From Rallus limicola (Eukaryota > Chordata > Aves > Gruiformes > Rallidae): DNA of 64,000 nt. The position numbers and the translations under genes are program-made. The notes beneath the pieces are model-generated. The model was not told the DNA's origin, ran no database searches, and was given only the letters and a program-made list of their open reading frames with translations. Of the stretch, positions 12,393-23,272 are shown in pieces (the first letter of the stretch is position 1; each line of letters opens with the position of its first letter). The DNA is taken from assembly GCA_022605955.1 (NCBI GenBank), contig JAKCOZ010000009.1, positions 3,038,001-3,102,000 of the forward strand. Reading direction: 5' to 3'.

Positions 12393-13798
12393 TCCATCTT
12401 TTCTTTTAGGTCAGATGGAGACGGGTGATGTATCCTCACTGAAGATGAATGTGAAGGTTGGACCCGAGGGGCTTTTATGTGGAGAACTAAAGTTTAGTTT
12501 GCTTATAACAGGAACTGTAACTGTGCCTTGGTTGCACTGAAGCGCACGGCTTCTGCTTTTGGTACAAACTGCTCCTGGCTCACACAAGCGAAAAGGCAGC
12601 TTTGAGGCTGGAACCTCATCAGGCTGCACTGCCTCAAGCAGCACCTCAAAGCTGCTGCTGCCAGAGAGCACAGCGATATCCCCAAGCTTCATCTGTGACT
12701 CCATGAGAACCCTGATTACCATCTTTTACATCAGAGAGAAGCACAAAAGCCTCTTTGCCAGATGATCTGAAATAGGGGTACTGGCAAGCTGAAATCTGCT
12801 CCTGTTTCCCCTGGAAAGAAGCGAGAGCAGCTTCACCTGAGTTTGGATTCATGCTGAAGTGCTGCAGACAGCTGCGATCCCAGGCTACAGCCACAGACAG
12901 GAGGTCCCTGGCTCCTTCCAAGGGCCAACGCCTCCTCTTTCTCTCTTCAGCCAGAAAAAGGCAACTTGGGGAAGTGGGCACTCTCAGCATCACCCGGAGC
13001 TGTCAGCACAGCTCAAAGAGGCACAGGGTTGTGAGAGGGGATACAGCAGAAGCCAGAGCTCTGCAGGGACTCCAGCCAGAGGGTGGATGAAAGCAATAGG
13101 GGCTGCTAGCTCTTCCCAGGCTGAGCCCATGGAGAGACTGCACAGCTTGGGAAATGCCTGCAGAGACACTGCCAAGCATGGGTAACAACGTGGGAGGGGA
13201 GTGAGAGTCTTTTTGAGGGCACCGGGTAGAGGGGTGATGCTAGGCTGCAAATATCTGGTCAGGAAAAGCTCAGAGCAGATGCCTGCTTGAATACAGTGTC
13301 CTGCTGTCTCTGGTGAAGGACAGGGTCTCCATCCATCACCTTCCAAGATGTGGCTGTGCAGGAAAAGGGATGTTTGTGGTGAAGGATGTTGGACCAGCTT
13401 GGGACTGCTTACTTTGCTTTGGTGCTTTCACATAGGGCACCTGGGTGAGAGAGAAGAAAAGGACCCAGGAACCCAAGTTTATGAATTTTGCATGGATCCC
13501 CATGTTCAGGGTAGCAGTTCTATTTAATCTGGGCTTTCATTTCTCTGGGAAGAAAAACATTTGGCTCTGAGATAGCTTTGAGTAGTACTTATCTCTTGGG
13601 TGGTTGTTTCTTCTGGAGAGGCAGTTCTGTGATCATAAGTGACATGCCTTGTTATAAACATCGACTGAAGTCCCATATGTCATGGAAATTGTTCCCTCAG
13701 CTACGATACACAGAGAGCATGGTACACAATCTCTGCTAGACCATTACCAGAAATGCTCATCTGAGTCATCACAAGATCAAGCTTTGGCTGGAAGGTTT
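12393..13798. other. Unique noncoding DNA
   Basis: Open frames of about 100-118 codons occur on both strands with no recognisable domain. Confidence 0.55.
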
Positions 13799-14106
13799 CA
13801 CGGAAACATCACGGACTGGTTGGGGTTGGAAGGGACCTAGAAAGATCATCTAATTCAACACTCCTGCCCGAGCAGGATCACTTAGATTAGGTCACACCAG
13901 AATATGTCCAGCCTGCTTTGAATGTCTCCAGAGGAGGAGACTCCCCAACCTCTCTGGGCAGCCTGTCCCAGGGCTCTGTCACCCTCACAGGGAAAAAGTT
14001 TTCCCTTATGTTCCCATGGAACCTTCTCTGCTCCAGCTTGCACCTGCTGCCCCTTGTTGTGTCATTTGACATCACTGAGAAGAGCCTGGCTCTATCCTCC
14101 TGACAC
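13799..14106 (-). repeat. CR1 LINE 3' fragment
   Basis: It opens with GACTGGTTGGGGTTGGAAGG and contains GGTCACACCAGAATATGTCC and the CAGCCTGTCCCAGGGCTCTG block. It shares its subfamily with 30448-30727 and 57438-57771. Confidence 0.95.
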
Positions 14107-16199
14107 TTACTTGGTTCCCAAGCTGGAGCAATGGGACCCTCTCTTCGGTCTGGGTGTTATGAGGTACACCTTCCCAGAGCTGACTAGCAGTCATTATTAG
14201 CAGTCTTGCAGATCCAGCTTCTTAGTAAGCTTATCTTTGAAACAGGCTTTACATCGAACCATCATTGCTAAACACAATGAAAACTTGAATGGATGGAAAT
14301 TCGTGGTGAAACAGGGCATATGACAGTCAATATTATGCGGACTTTCCAGAAGGGCTCTTTGGTGAGAAGTTCAAATGTCCTTGGAGGTGAAATCAAGGAC
14401 TGAGCCAAGTGCTTGCAGACTGAAGTTCCCTCTGTAGGTAAATGTGCTCTGATGGCATAGGCCCTAGATGGGTGCTGGCTAAAGCACAACTCAAGCGCAG
14501 GTACCTCAACAGGTGCCTGGCCGTGAATTCTGTTTCTGGGGGATCACCAAGTGCCATGAGTATAAGGAAACTGGTTAGAGAGCTTGGGAATTAAATGGTG
14601 TCAGATCATCACTTTGATTTCCATGAGGGGAGAGGATTTTGGGGCTGCACCCAGTTTTATGTAGGATTTGAACTTTTACATGAAAAAACACATTCCAAGT
14701 GTGTACTTGGGCTTCTTTGGCTTTTTCATTTAAGCGCAATTCCAGGTCAATAGTAGTCTTCAAAAGTCTTTCTTCCATCTACATTAAAGGCTTACTGTAC
14801 AAATTGTTTCTAAAAATATTTGGTCTTTTCAAATAAATTCATTGTTTCACTTTTTCATTAGCAATCAAAAACTATTGAGCAGCACCGTTGTCTGGTACAA
14901 CCACCCGCTCCTGGCAATCTGAATCTGTTGATTCTAGATGGATAGCACCAGTCCTAAAATATACAGCAAGCTACCATATCCTAAAAGTTCAGATAGGTTT
15001 GAGATTGCTGTTCTTGTCCTCTGGTGACAGAAACTAAGCACAAAATGTACCAGCTTGGGATGTACCAAAGTAAATCTGTATCAGAAAAAAATATGTTACT
15101 TGCTTCTATGACAACATTGGAGTCATACAAGAAATAAGACTACACATCCCACACATTAAAGAGATGAAACTGCCTGCTATCTTGAAGTGACCATAAAGCT
15201 TTCCCATCAGCTCCAACACTTAAAGGCTTAATGTTTATTTTTAATCATGTGTTTGCATGACTAAGGTGTCTTCGCGCAGAGCACCATCGAGTCTGACAGA
15301 ACTTCTGCAAGCTGACATCTCCCAGTGTGACCTTCAACAAGTAGTCTTGAGCTGACTGTAGCTCTGGTGTTCCCAGCCTAAATTTTACAAGCACTGGAAT
15401 GTAGGGAGCCTGGGAGGAATGAGTTGTCACAGTTGGGAAGGCTATCAGCAGCTCTGTATTCTGCCTTTCTAGTTATATTGGGAAGAAAAAAAACCTCCCA
15501 CGCTGAATCCGGAAGTATTATCTGAGAGTGCTCTGGTGCTACAAAGTTGAAACACTGTCTCTGCCAAAGAAGGTCCTAAAAGCAAAGTCCAACTGCTTGA
15601 CATCCCCACCTGCTATATGGGTACAAGGGTTTGGAGATTTTTCTCTTCTCCTCCTCCCTCAGGGTGCTTTAAAGATGAAACAGTTTCCTTGAACCTTGTG
15701 TACAGCAAAACCAGCATAATGGTGATCAGGATGCAAGGTAGGACTTCTGTGCCCACTGAAAGTTTGTTTGAGCCTGGCTACATGCAAAAGCTGTCTGCAG
15801 TTTTCCTGACCTCCACAGATGATGTCAGTGTCAGGTCAGGGAGGCAAAATGTCACTTCTGCCTCAAGGGCACGGACCTCAGACCCTACAAATCGATTCAC
15901 CAGACAACTTGGGGTTTCCCGCCTTGTGGAGCTCATAGCAGATGCAACTAGTTTACATGGCAGATTAGTTCCCAGGCGGCCTGGACCAGGAAACCTCACA
16001 GGGGTACCAAGGGCAAACAGGACTTGAAGTGCTGAGGGGTGGCCCTGGGACAGCTCCACCCAGGGACCCGTGCTCCCCTCACCTAAAGGTCTAGTGGTGC
16101 CTCTGGAGCTTCATGGTGGCCACAGGCTTCAGAGTGCTCAGCTCAGGGCTTAATATGGCCTCAGCTAGCATCAGGGAGCAGTGGGAGGCTGTGGAGTAT
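14107..16199. other. Unique noncoding DNA left of the ERV
   Basis: I searched for the missing 3' LTR of the ERV, especially its TGTGGGGCAC edge, and found none. Confidence 0.6.
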
Positions 16200-16479
16200 T
16201 GAAAGATTGTGAATTACCTGTTTCAAAGTCTTATCTATTAAACCTTGTGTACATCTTAACAGAAACAGCATACAAATTGGAATGAACACAGGAACAATCT
16301 AATCCTATCTCCAACAGTTCATGAAGCCACCCTGACATCCCAGCAAAAATAACCCTCTATTACTTTGCCAATACTTTTGTAAATTGACTCTGAATGCACA
16401 CAAGGGAGTCCATCAAAATCTTGACAGATGTAACAGTGGTGCAGTCATCATCATGAAGGTGATATGGGTGTCTGCAACA
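16200..16479 (-). other. Possible ERV tail beyond integrase; end not resolved
   Basis: This noncoding sequence directly follows the integrase C-terminal block. It could be the start of env or host DNA. I see no retroviral motif or LTR here. Confidence 0.3.
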
Positions 16480-16890
16480 CAGAGGGCTTGATCTAACCCT
16501 GCTGGCACCCATCTTGGGCCAGAACCTGTGGAAACACAAGCATCCCCTCTGCCCCATGGCAATTAGGGGAAAAGGTCCTTCCCAATGATTTGTCTGTAGA
16601 CTTTTTATCATCACTAAATCTTTGTTATTAATTTCAAGATGGATTTACGAGTTAAAATGGCACTGTATAGGAGGCCCATCTTCTGTCCATCTGTTCAAAA
16701 TATTCAAAACATAACAAGCTTTGCTCGCTCTTGTGAGGACGGCTCTTGGCTCCCCCTTGTTTTTGCCTCTTGGAGAGTGAGGAATGCCCGTGACGTTTTA
16801 CTCCCCATTGCTGTAAGAAACATTGGTGTTTTATGTGCTGTACAATCTGGACCATTATCTGGTTTAATAGTTTGTGGAACTCCCCATTAA
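16480..16890 (-). pseudogene. pol integrase remains of ERVK-like element
   Basis: On the minus strand a short run with the DNGP motif (16848-16859, the second catalytic Asp of the DDE core) is followed, in a shifted frame, by the downstream core region. An in-frame stop lies near 16640. Further on (about 16614-16480) is the C-terminal domain with a W-x-GP motif (Trp codon at 16584) typical of betaretroviral integrases. Integrase inserts the viral DNA into host chromosomes. The first catalytic Asp and the zinc-binding HHCC domain are missing with the rest of pol. At least two frameshifts and a stop make it non-functional. Confidence 0.7.
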
Positions 16891-17084
16891 TGACGACGCC
16901 ATTAGTGACCCCAAGGCCTGCTGTGGCGGCCTCGCCCAGCCCTACTGGAGGTGCCGGCGCTCAGGCGGCATCAGCATCCTGAGGCAGCCTTGCCAAGGGG
17001 CGGCTGCTTGTCAGTGCGGCCCGCCCCACGTGCTGCCAGGATTTCCTGCCAAAGGCCGCGGCTGCCGGGCCTCTCAGGTCCGGA
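16891..17084 (-). other. GC-rich gag-to-pol junction with large deletion
   Basis: About 190 bases, much more GC-rich than the flanks and containing several CpGs, link the last nucleocapsid codons to the integrase. A complete element would have more than 2 kb of protease and polymerase here. The CpG richness is odd for old methylated retroviral DNA. Confidence 0.5.
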
Positions 17085-18332
17085 TCAACCCCGCTTTGTG
17101 CGGTGCCACCCTGTGTGGCACCAGGGACAAATACCCGGTGTTCCACCTTTATCTACATCTGTCTGTGGGCAGTTTTTTCGGAAATGTCCATGCTGACCAC
17201 AGGAAACTGCCACAAACGCCTCGACACACCTAGACAACTGGGGCTGTCCAGAACCTTTATCCATACACACCATCATCATATCATCAGCTCTGGGATTTTT
17301 CAAGGGCCACAAAGCCTTTTCACAGCCCGAATTAGCATTTTCAATTGCAAGTTGCTTCAAAATACAATCCTGAGCAGCCTCATTCTCAATTTGCTTCTGT
17401 AAAGCATCATCAAGTCTGTCCAAAAATTTCATACATGGCTCCCCTGGTTCCTGCTTTATACAAACAAAAAACCAAAACATTTTCTTTGTCCACCAGCTCC
17501 AGGAACGCTTTTAAGGTCATGGGGCACAAGTTGCTTAACCTGCTGCAAGCCTTTGAGAGGGATTCTGTCTGGAGCTGCAGCTGTGCTACAATCACCTTCT
17601 CCCATCCACATTCACATCAATAGCTCGCAGAGGGTGATGCTGACCCAGCACCTGATTCTCTGCAGCCTGAGACCTAGCAAGTGGTCTTATTTTTGATTCC
17701 CACATAGTGTATTGCAGATCAGTCTTCAGAAGCCGAAACATGGTTTTAAAATCATGTGGGGTAGAAACAGAATTGTCACACAGAGACTGTATCAGTTGGC
17801 TGGTATATGGAGCGCCAAGTCCATGATCAATCACCATATGCCTGAGGTGTTTAATAAGGTTGTAAGAAAGACCCTCCCATTGCAGTTCTCATTCAGAAGC
17901 ATGTATTAATGGGAAGGCACCCAAAATGTCCACATCCCCTGCCTGCTTTGCTTCCTTTCTTACAGCCACCCATTTACTGTGCAAGTCTGGAGGATACAAG
18001 TCAGGCTCCTTTTCCAGGTCTATCCCCCCCTGATCAAATGGCTGATCCAGATCAGCATCAGAAATATTAGGTGGTCTTACAGTACAGTCCGTGGAAGAGG
18101 TCATCTGTGGTGGGGGCGCTGATGGTGTTGACTTCTTTTGCCCCTCACCCACCCGAGAGCCAACATGCTCCTTTAAGGTCTTGAAAATGACCTGCCAGGA
18201 GGACAACAAACCAGCCGCCATTTTAGTGGTGCAGTCCTGAAGTCTGACCCCAGCTTTATCCCAGATTTCTGGATTATAACTATTATGACTCTTTGTGGAA
18301 GGATCACTTTTAAAAGCCAAAGAAAAATTCAT
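17085..18332 (-). pseudogene. gag remains (matrix, capsid, nucleocapsid) of ERVK-like element
   Basis: Three blocks lie in order on the minus strand. First, an ATG at 18332 opens 147 codons (to 17889) of matrix and proline-rich linker, ending at the start of capsid. Second, a capsid N-terminal block (17837-17592) is in another frame. Third, a block from 17480 to 17085 contains the capsid major homology region (17391-17459, core EPGEPCMKFLDRL) and the nucleocapsid. Both zinc knuckles (CX2CX4HX4C) are damaged. In the first (17169-17201) the leading Cys is missing and CX4HX4C remains; in the second (17088-17129) the last Cys is Gly. Frameshifts and stops separate the blocks, so no Gag can be made. 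Gag would have been the structural polyprotein of the particle. The class call is firm; the exact family is not. Confidence 0.85.
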
Positions 18333-18520
18333 CGTAACTTTTCATTATCCATCTTCTTCCCACGTTCCTTCAAAATCATGTTGATTAGACTCATTCCCAT
18401 AGTTCTTAGCTGCTTACCTTTATCCTGCGAAAGGTAACTGAGCACCAGTAACGCTTCCTTTCAGCATTCTTCCCTGAGCTCAGCTGAGCTACAGCACCAG
18501 ATCGGCAGGGAGTTGTTTCA
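18333..18520 (-). other. ERV untranslated leader
   Basis: This is the sequence between the primer binding site and the first gag ATG on the minus strand. It should contain the splice donor and packaging signal of the ancestor; neither can be assigned with confidence. Confidence 0.5.
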
Positions 18521-18540
18521 GTGCCCCAAGTTGGGCGCCA
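18521..18540 (-). other. Retroviral primer binding site, tRNA-Lys type
   Basis: The minus strand reads TGGCGCCCAAC followed by TTGGGGC, two bases after the CA end of the LTR. This matches the complement of the 3' end of tRNA-Lys(1,2) with about one mismatch, as recalled for betaretroviruses and ERVK elements. It fixes both the orientation and the LTR inner edge. Confidence 0.85.
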
Positions 18541-18542
18541 TC

Positions 18543-18893
18543 TGTGGGGCACACTGACTCCGACTGTGGTTGGATCGAAGACAACTTTAATAACAACTGA
18601 GCAAACTTTTATCCCCTCTCAATGGCTGAGGCAGCAGCCTGGAGCCAGGCTTCAGTACTTTACATTAACACCAGAACCACAGCTTTCCTATTCAAAAGGT
18701 TGTCCCACCCTGACAACCTTCTGCTGTGACAACCTTCTGTCTTCACCTTCCTTACCATGACAAAGCACAACATGCCACTTCCTTGCTGAACAACACACAA
18801 ATTTACATCTCTATAAGACCCTCCACCTCATGCTTTACTGTTTTTTCTCTTGCTTTCTACTTTTTCTCCTGCTTTCAAGGCTTCTCTCCAACA
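18543..18893 (-). repeat. 5' LTR of the ERVK-like element
   Basis: On the minus strand the LTR begins TGTTGGAGAG at 18893 and ends CCCCACA at 18543, giving 351 bases bounded by TG and CA. The right end is inferred from the TG dinucleotide; the left end is fixed by the adjacent primer binding site. An ATTAAA poly(A)-signal variant (18586-18591) and a GATAAAAG TATA-like box (18606-18613) are visible on the minus strand. They lie close together, which would imply a short R region. No partner LTR was found, so target-site duplication cannot be tested. Confidence 0.7.
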
Positions 18894-19489
18894 AGCACAT
18901 GAGCCAGGAGTTAAGGGTACCCATGCTGACCCAAGCAGGGTGATAGGGCTGGCTGACAACAGCAAGAGGTTTCTAACAGCCCCATGATCATGCAGAGCAG
19001 CAAGTCCAGACTGAGGTCAGTGCAGGGAGGAGAGACAGCAAGTCAGGAGCACCACCCATGGCACAGCTCAGGGGAGAGTCATCAGGACAATCAAGGCTCA
19101 TTAACATCCTCAGTCCTACCTGTGGAGGAGTGATTGCCAGACTGACTCCAGGTGTGACTGTGCCCCTAACCTCACACCCCTGCACAGACCATGTCCCCAG
19201 GAACCAAGGATGGACTCTCATGAAAAGCACCATGCTTTCCTTCCTGGGATCTGGCTCCATGCTTCAAAAGCTGTCTGCTGCCCTGAAGGTGACTACAAGC
19301 CAGTGGCTTCCCTGGGCTGACTTCTCATTATCCTCTACTGCTGCCCTCCAGGAGCTCTCAGGATAGGAAGGTTTGCAGGTAATGTACTTAATCAGCTTTC
19401 TGTTTAGTCAGTGTGGTGAAGTGGAGGGTTATTTTGCTGTTGCTGTACGTCTCAGTTCTTCTGACTCCTCTTGAGCCAGCAGGAGCAGT
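18894..19489. other. Noncoding DNA flanking the ERV LTR
   Basis: Nothing recognised. Confidence 0.55.
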
Positions 19490-19750
19490 GGGAGAAGCTT
19501 CTTTATTAATGGCAGCTCATAATTGTGAGCTTGGCATCTCGTGGTTCAGAGGAGATGAAATCATTTGTGTTCCTGTCCACGCAAGGCTAGAAGCGATGCA
19601 GAGGAGGCAGCTTTAATTAAAGCCAGCCGCCATAGATCATCAAGCAGCCTTATCAACTTGCAGGCGCAGCACGCCGCACTCCAGAGAGCGCTGGGCTGGG
19701 GGAAATGGAGGCAGCCCACAGCAGGAATTGTAATAATGAGGCCTAGGTGA
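19490..19750. promoter_or_regulatory. Candidate conserved noncoding element with homeodomain palindrome
   Basis: It contains the perfect 12-bp palindrome CTTTAATTAAAG (19611-19622), ATAATTGTGA, CTTATCA (GATA-like reversed) and GTAATAATGAGG. It is unique sequence next to a CR1 insertion. The motif density suggests an enhancer; this is inference. Confidence 0.35.
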
Positions 19751-19928
19751 GGAGTAGGGGTACCTGCTGCAAACCTACCAACCCTGCTCCTTGCTTCCTC
19801 TCTGGAGGAAAAGACCCCTTAAACCCAGTCTGCTGTGAGACGTGGCTGCTGGCAGCGTGTGGCGCGGGTGAGTCTGTGGCTTTGGGACCACGTTTTGAGG
19901 CTCATTGCTGTCGTGGTGTGTGTGGTTA

Positions 19929-20402
19929 AGAATCAGAAGGTTGGAAAAGGCCTTTAAGATCATCAAGTCCAACCCTTTCTAAACTATATCTCTAAGTACC
20001 TGATCTACCCGTCTGTTAAACAGACCCAGGGACAGTAACTCAGCTCCCTCCCTGGGCAGCCTGTGCCAAACCCTGACAACATTTCAGTATCTAATCGGAC
20101 CCTGCCCTGGTGCAGCATTGTTCCATTTCCTCTTGTCCCATCTTCTGTCACTTGGCTGAAGAGACTATCACCCACCTCTCTACACCCTCCTGTCAGGTCA
20201 GTGTAGGTGGTGATAAGGTCTCCCCAGGCTGAACACCCCCAGCTCCCTCAGCCGCTCCTGGGAAGGTTTGCTCTCCAGCCCCTTCCCCAGCCTGGTTGCC
20301 CTTCTCTGGACTCGCTCCAGGATCTCAATGTCCTTCTTCTGGTGAGGAGCCCAGACCATGTTTTGGAAGTCCTGGAGGCTCAGCTACTCCCAGCCCAGCA
20401 TG
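19929..20402 (-). repeat. CR1 LINE 3' fragment
   Basis: It opens with the reverse of the 3' end (AGGTTGGAAAAGGCCTTTAA) and contains TACCCGTCTGTTAAACAGAC and GGCTGAACACCCCCAGCTCC. It has a small internal deletion relative to 37480-38362, the same subfamily. Confidence 0.95.
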
Positions 20403-23096
20403 GATGTAGGTCTGAAACTCCTCCAGGCTCCATCACTTAGGTGCCAGGTGACCTTGGGTGTTTGGAGTGGTGCAGCGGTGTTGTGTACAGAGCTCAAAGG
20501 ACACTGTGCTGCCAGCGTATCGAAAGAGAGTATCCAGCAGCATAAGCCAATATATGTAAATCACTCTTTCTAAAAGTGAAATAGCACATTTAGAGCAAAG
20601 CTTTCTGTGTGCTTCAGGCTAAGCCAGGCTGAAGGTCTGTATTCCGCTCCCCAGCGTGGATTTGTATCGCTGGGATCTGACTTGATACTCAGCAGAGCTT
20701 GAACTGGGAATATTTCCTTGCTTTTCATGAGAGATCCGAATTTGCTGGAAACAGCTAAATGTATTATTCATTAATAAATCCTGTGGAAGGCACAGACCAG
20801 CTTTTCCTGGACTGCATTCAACAAAACAGATTTCCATGTAGTACAGCGATTGGTCTGAAAGACTTGTGTGAAAACTTCTGTTAGCTATGTGCAAAGAACC
20901 TCGTGAAAGTCTCAATCCACAAGAGACTACAGAATTACCAAATTCTCTGCCTCCAAGGATCTGAAAATCATGAGTCAGGCCACAGTCACAACTAACTTTT
21001 TTTTTTTTTTTCTTTAAATACAAAGAAACCTCAGGATCTTTATTTGCTTACTGGCTTCTGAACATTGAGTTCTTGTTCCCAAACACTCGGGCCCTCATAG
21101 TCAGGGACAGAAATCTACTTCTAAAATGAAAAGCCAGATTCTCCTGGAACAGCAGCCTTGTAGAAGCTGATCTTTAACTACCAGTTTTGTAACTTTTGGG
21201 GTATGAACTGAAGGCTCCTACTGCCTAACACAGACCTTCTCCTTGTGCACGTGTGTGTGGGTTACCAGCACTGATGTCAGGAACCAGTAGCTAGTTTTAA
21301 GAACCTCTGAATAATGGCTGTGGGAAGGATGTTCCATGCTCCTATGTGCTGTAGCCTGCCTGTGCCAGCAGCAGCAGGGGCAGAAGGGCTGGCAAAGGAT
21401 AGAGGTGCCCTCTGCTCTTGCCTTGGGATGACATGAAGCAGTTATTTTTACCCGAGGTCTGAACTGCTGCCAAGGTTTATTTAAAAATACATATATAAAA
21501 AGGAAGGCAAGCATGCAAGTCATGGGAAACTTCCGGGTACATTTTAGCCATGTGAATAATGCTGAATGTGCTCCCATTTATCCTTCACTCCTCTGGTCCC
21601 CAAACCTGATACTTTTGGACTGATCTGTTTGCTCCATGCTTGCTGCTGGCATTGGGTGCCAAGCACTCTTGTTTTGCTGACGTGTTGGATCAGCTGCAGC
21701 AGGGAAAAGCAGGTGCCAGCACACACAGAGGACTCAAAACTTCCAGTGTAGTGAAGTTTCTTAACAGAAACCAGCAGTAACCTGGCCTGTGTCCTTCCCT
21801 CCACCCTGAAGACAACAGAAGCAAAAATGTTTTTTTTTTTTCAAAATTCATCCCTTTCTGTGCACTGCCACCCCCAAAGGTCCTTACTTGAGAAAAATTG
21901 GGGTTCTCAAATTGCCTTCTGAAGAAGGTACCTTGCACTTCTCTAGCCCTGGTGTTGGATCCAGTTCATCAGCTGCCACAGTTGCACTCCACCATCCTGC
22001 ACTTCACCTGTTTTAAGGTGAATCTCACTTGCTATTAAGCATTTTGTTTCAAAGCCAGTCTCTTAAACCTGTCCCCTGTTTGTGAGGAAACTGTACATCT
22101 CCAAACCGATGTGAGCTCTGATTCCTCTTGGGCTCACCTGGCTTTGGAGGTCAGTACCTGAGTCTCAGGTTTCACTGAAAACCTTCAGCACAGCTTTGCT
22201 GACAACCTTTTCACCCTGACAGCTAATCTCTCTTGCTGGCAACTGTTACTGTTTACCCATCCAACCAAATGTCCCTTCCTGGAGCATGTCCCTGCTAGGA
22301 GAACCTGGTGGGATGGGGACAGCTGACTCTGAAAAACTGAGTCAGAGCTAAATCTTTGCACCAAAGGCTCATCAGGCTTATCCACCCAATACAACAGTCA
22401 CATCCTCAAAGACCAGGAGCTACATATACCTTCTACCAGCACTATCACACCCTCACCCTACCCCTCATCCCCAAGCATTCAGCTTTAGTGTTCCTCAGCA
22501 CTGAAATAGCTTCAGGAAGAGGATCAGGGTGTGATGATCAGGAATGCCCCTTCTTTACGAGCTGGCCTGGGTGTTGCAACTTGGGGCTTGTTGTAAAACT
22601 TCACCATGGTGGCAGGTTGCCTGGTCTCACGTGTTCATGCGGCTTTTGGGAAGGGTTAAGCAAAGGTGGTGTGTGACAACAGCAGCATCGCTTGGCTGTG
22701 GGGTTGTGAGCAGCTGGGCCAAGAGGAGCAAGATTAGTGCTTGTGGGAAGCTTTCATCTGGAAAACCAAGCGCTGACTCAAGCAGCCATAGTGACTTTGT
22801 GCACTGACCTCCCTTTGTTGCTGACGGCAGGCATTCAGGGTGGCTGGAGATGCTCCTTCAAATGGGAGATGTTCCCTTCCTGTTCAAGGTGAGCATGAGA
22901 AGAAACAGAGGAAGGACAAGGAGAGGGGGGGAAAAAGAATGTGTGCTCTGTTAGCCTGTCCTGAAGTGCTAAAAAGTTTAAAATAAAATTGTATTAGATT
23001 CATGAAGTCTCGGGAGATTCAGGTAGGGAACATCACCAGGGGTGAAAGCTGTTCCCAGCTCTCATTTGGTACAGCAAAGGTTGGACTTTTGAACAG
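20403..23096. other. Unique noncoding DNA
   Basis: It has poly-T runs at 20998 and about 21830. No gene. Confidence 0.6.
20998..21011 (+). repeat. Poly-T run
   Basis: Fourteen consecutive T. It produces a false lysine-rich start in a minus-strand open frame. Confidence 0.95.
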
Positions 23097-23272
23097 TAAG
23101 GGTGAGGGAGCCCTGGGACAGGCTGCCCAGGGGGTGTGGAGTCTCCTTCTCTGGAGATATTCCAGCCCCATCTGGACACCTCCCTGTGTGCCCTGTCCTA
23201 GGGACCCTGCTTTGGCAGGGGGGTTGGACCTGATGATCTCTGGAGCCTCTTTCCAACCCCTACAATTCTGTG
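23097..23272 (+). repeat. CR1 LINE 3' end, short
   Basis: It contains GGGTGAGGGAGCCCTGGGAC to ACCCCTACAATTCTGTGA. Only about 175 bases of the 3' end are present, as is typical of abortive reverse transcription. Confidence 0.95.

Larger units (their letters stand above)
16200..18893 (-). mobile_element. Decayed betaretrovirus-like (ERVK-type) endogenous retrovirus, internally deleted
   Basis: Read on the minus strand, the order is 5' LTR (18893-18543), tRNA-Lys primer binding site, leader, gag remains (18332-17085), then integrase remains (about 16890-16480). Protease, reverse transcriptase and RNase H are absent: only about 200 GC-rich bases separate the nucleocapsid end from the integrase. 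I found no second LTR between 14.1 and 16.4 kb, so the left boundary (16200) is approximate. Frames change several times with in-frame stops, so the copy is an old non-functional relic. The assignment to the beta-like/ERVK class rests on the Lys primer site, the gag layout with two zinc knuckles, and the integrase type. Confidence 0.85.

Noticed and set aside
14107..16359. A 3' LTR for the ERV
   Set aside because: No segment matches the edges or inner motifs of the 18543-18893 LTR.
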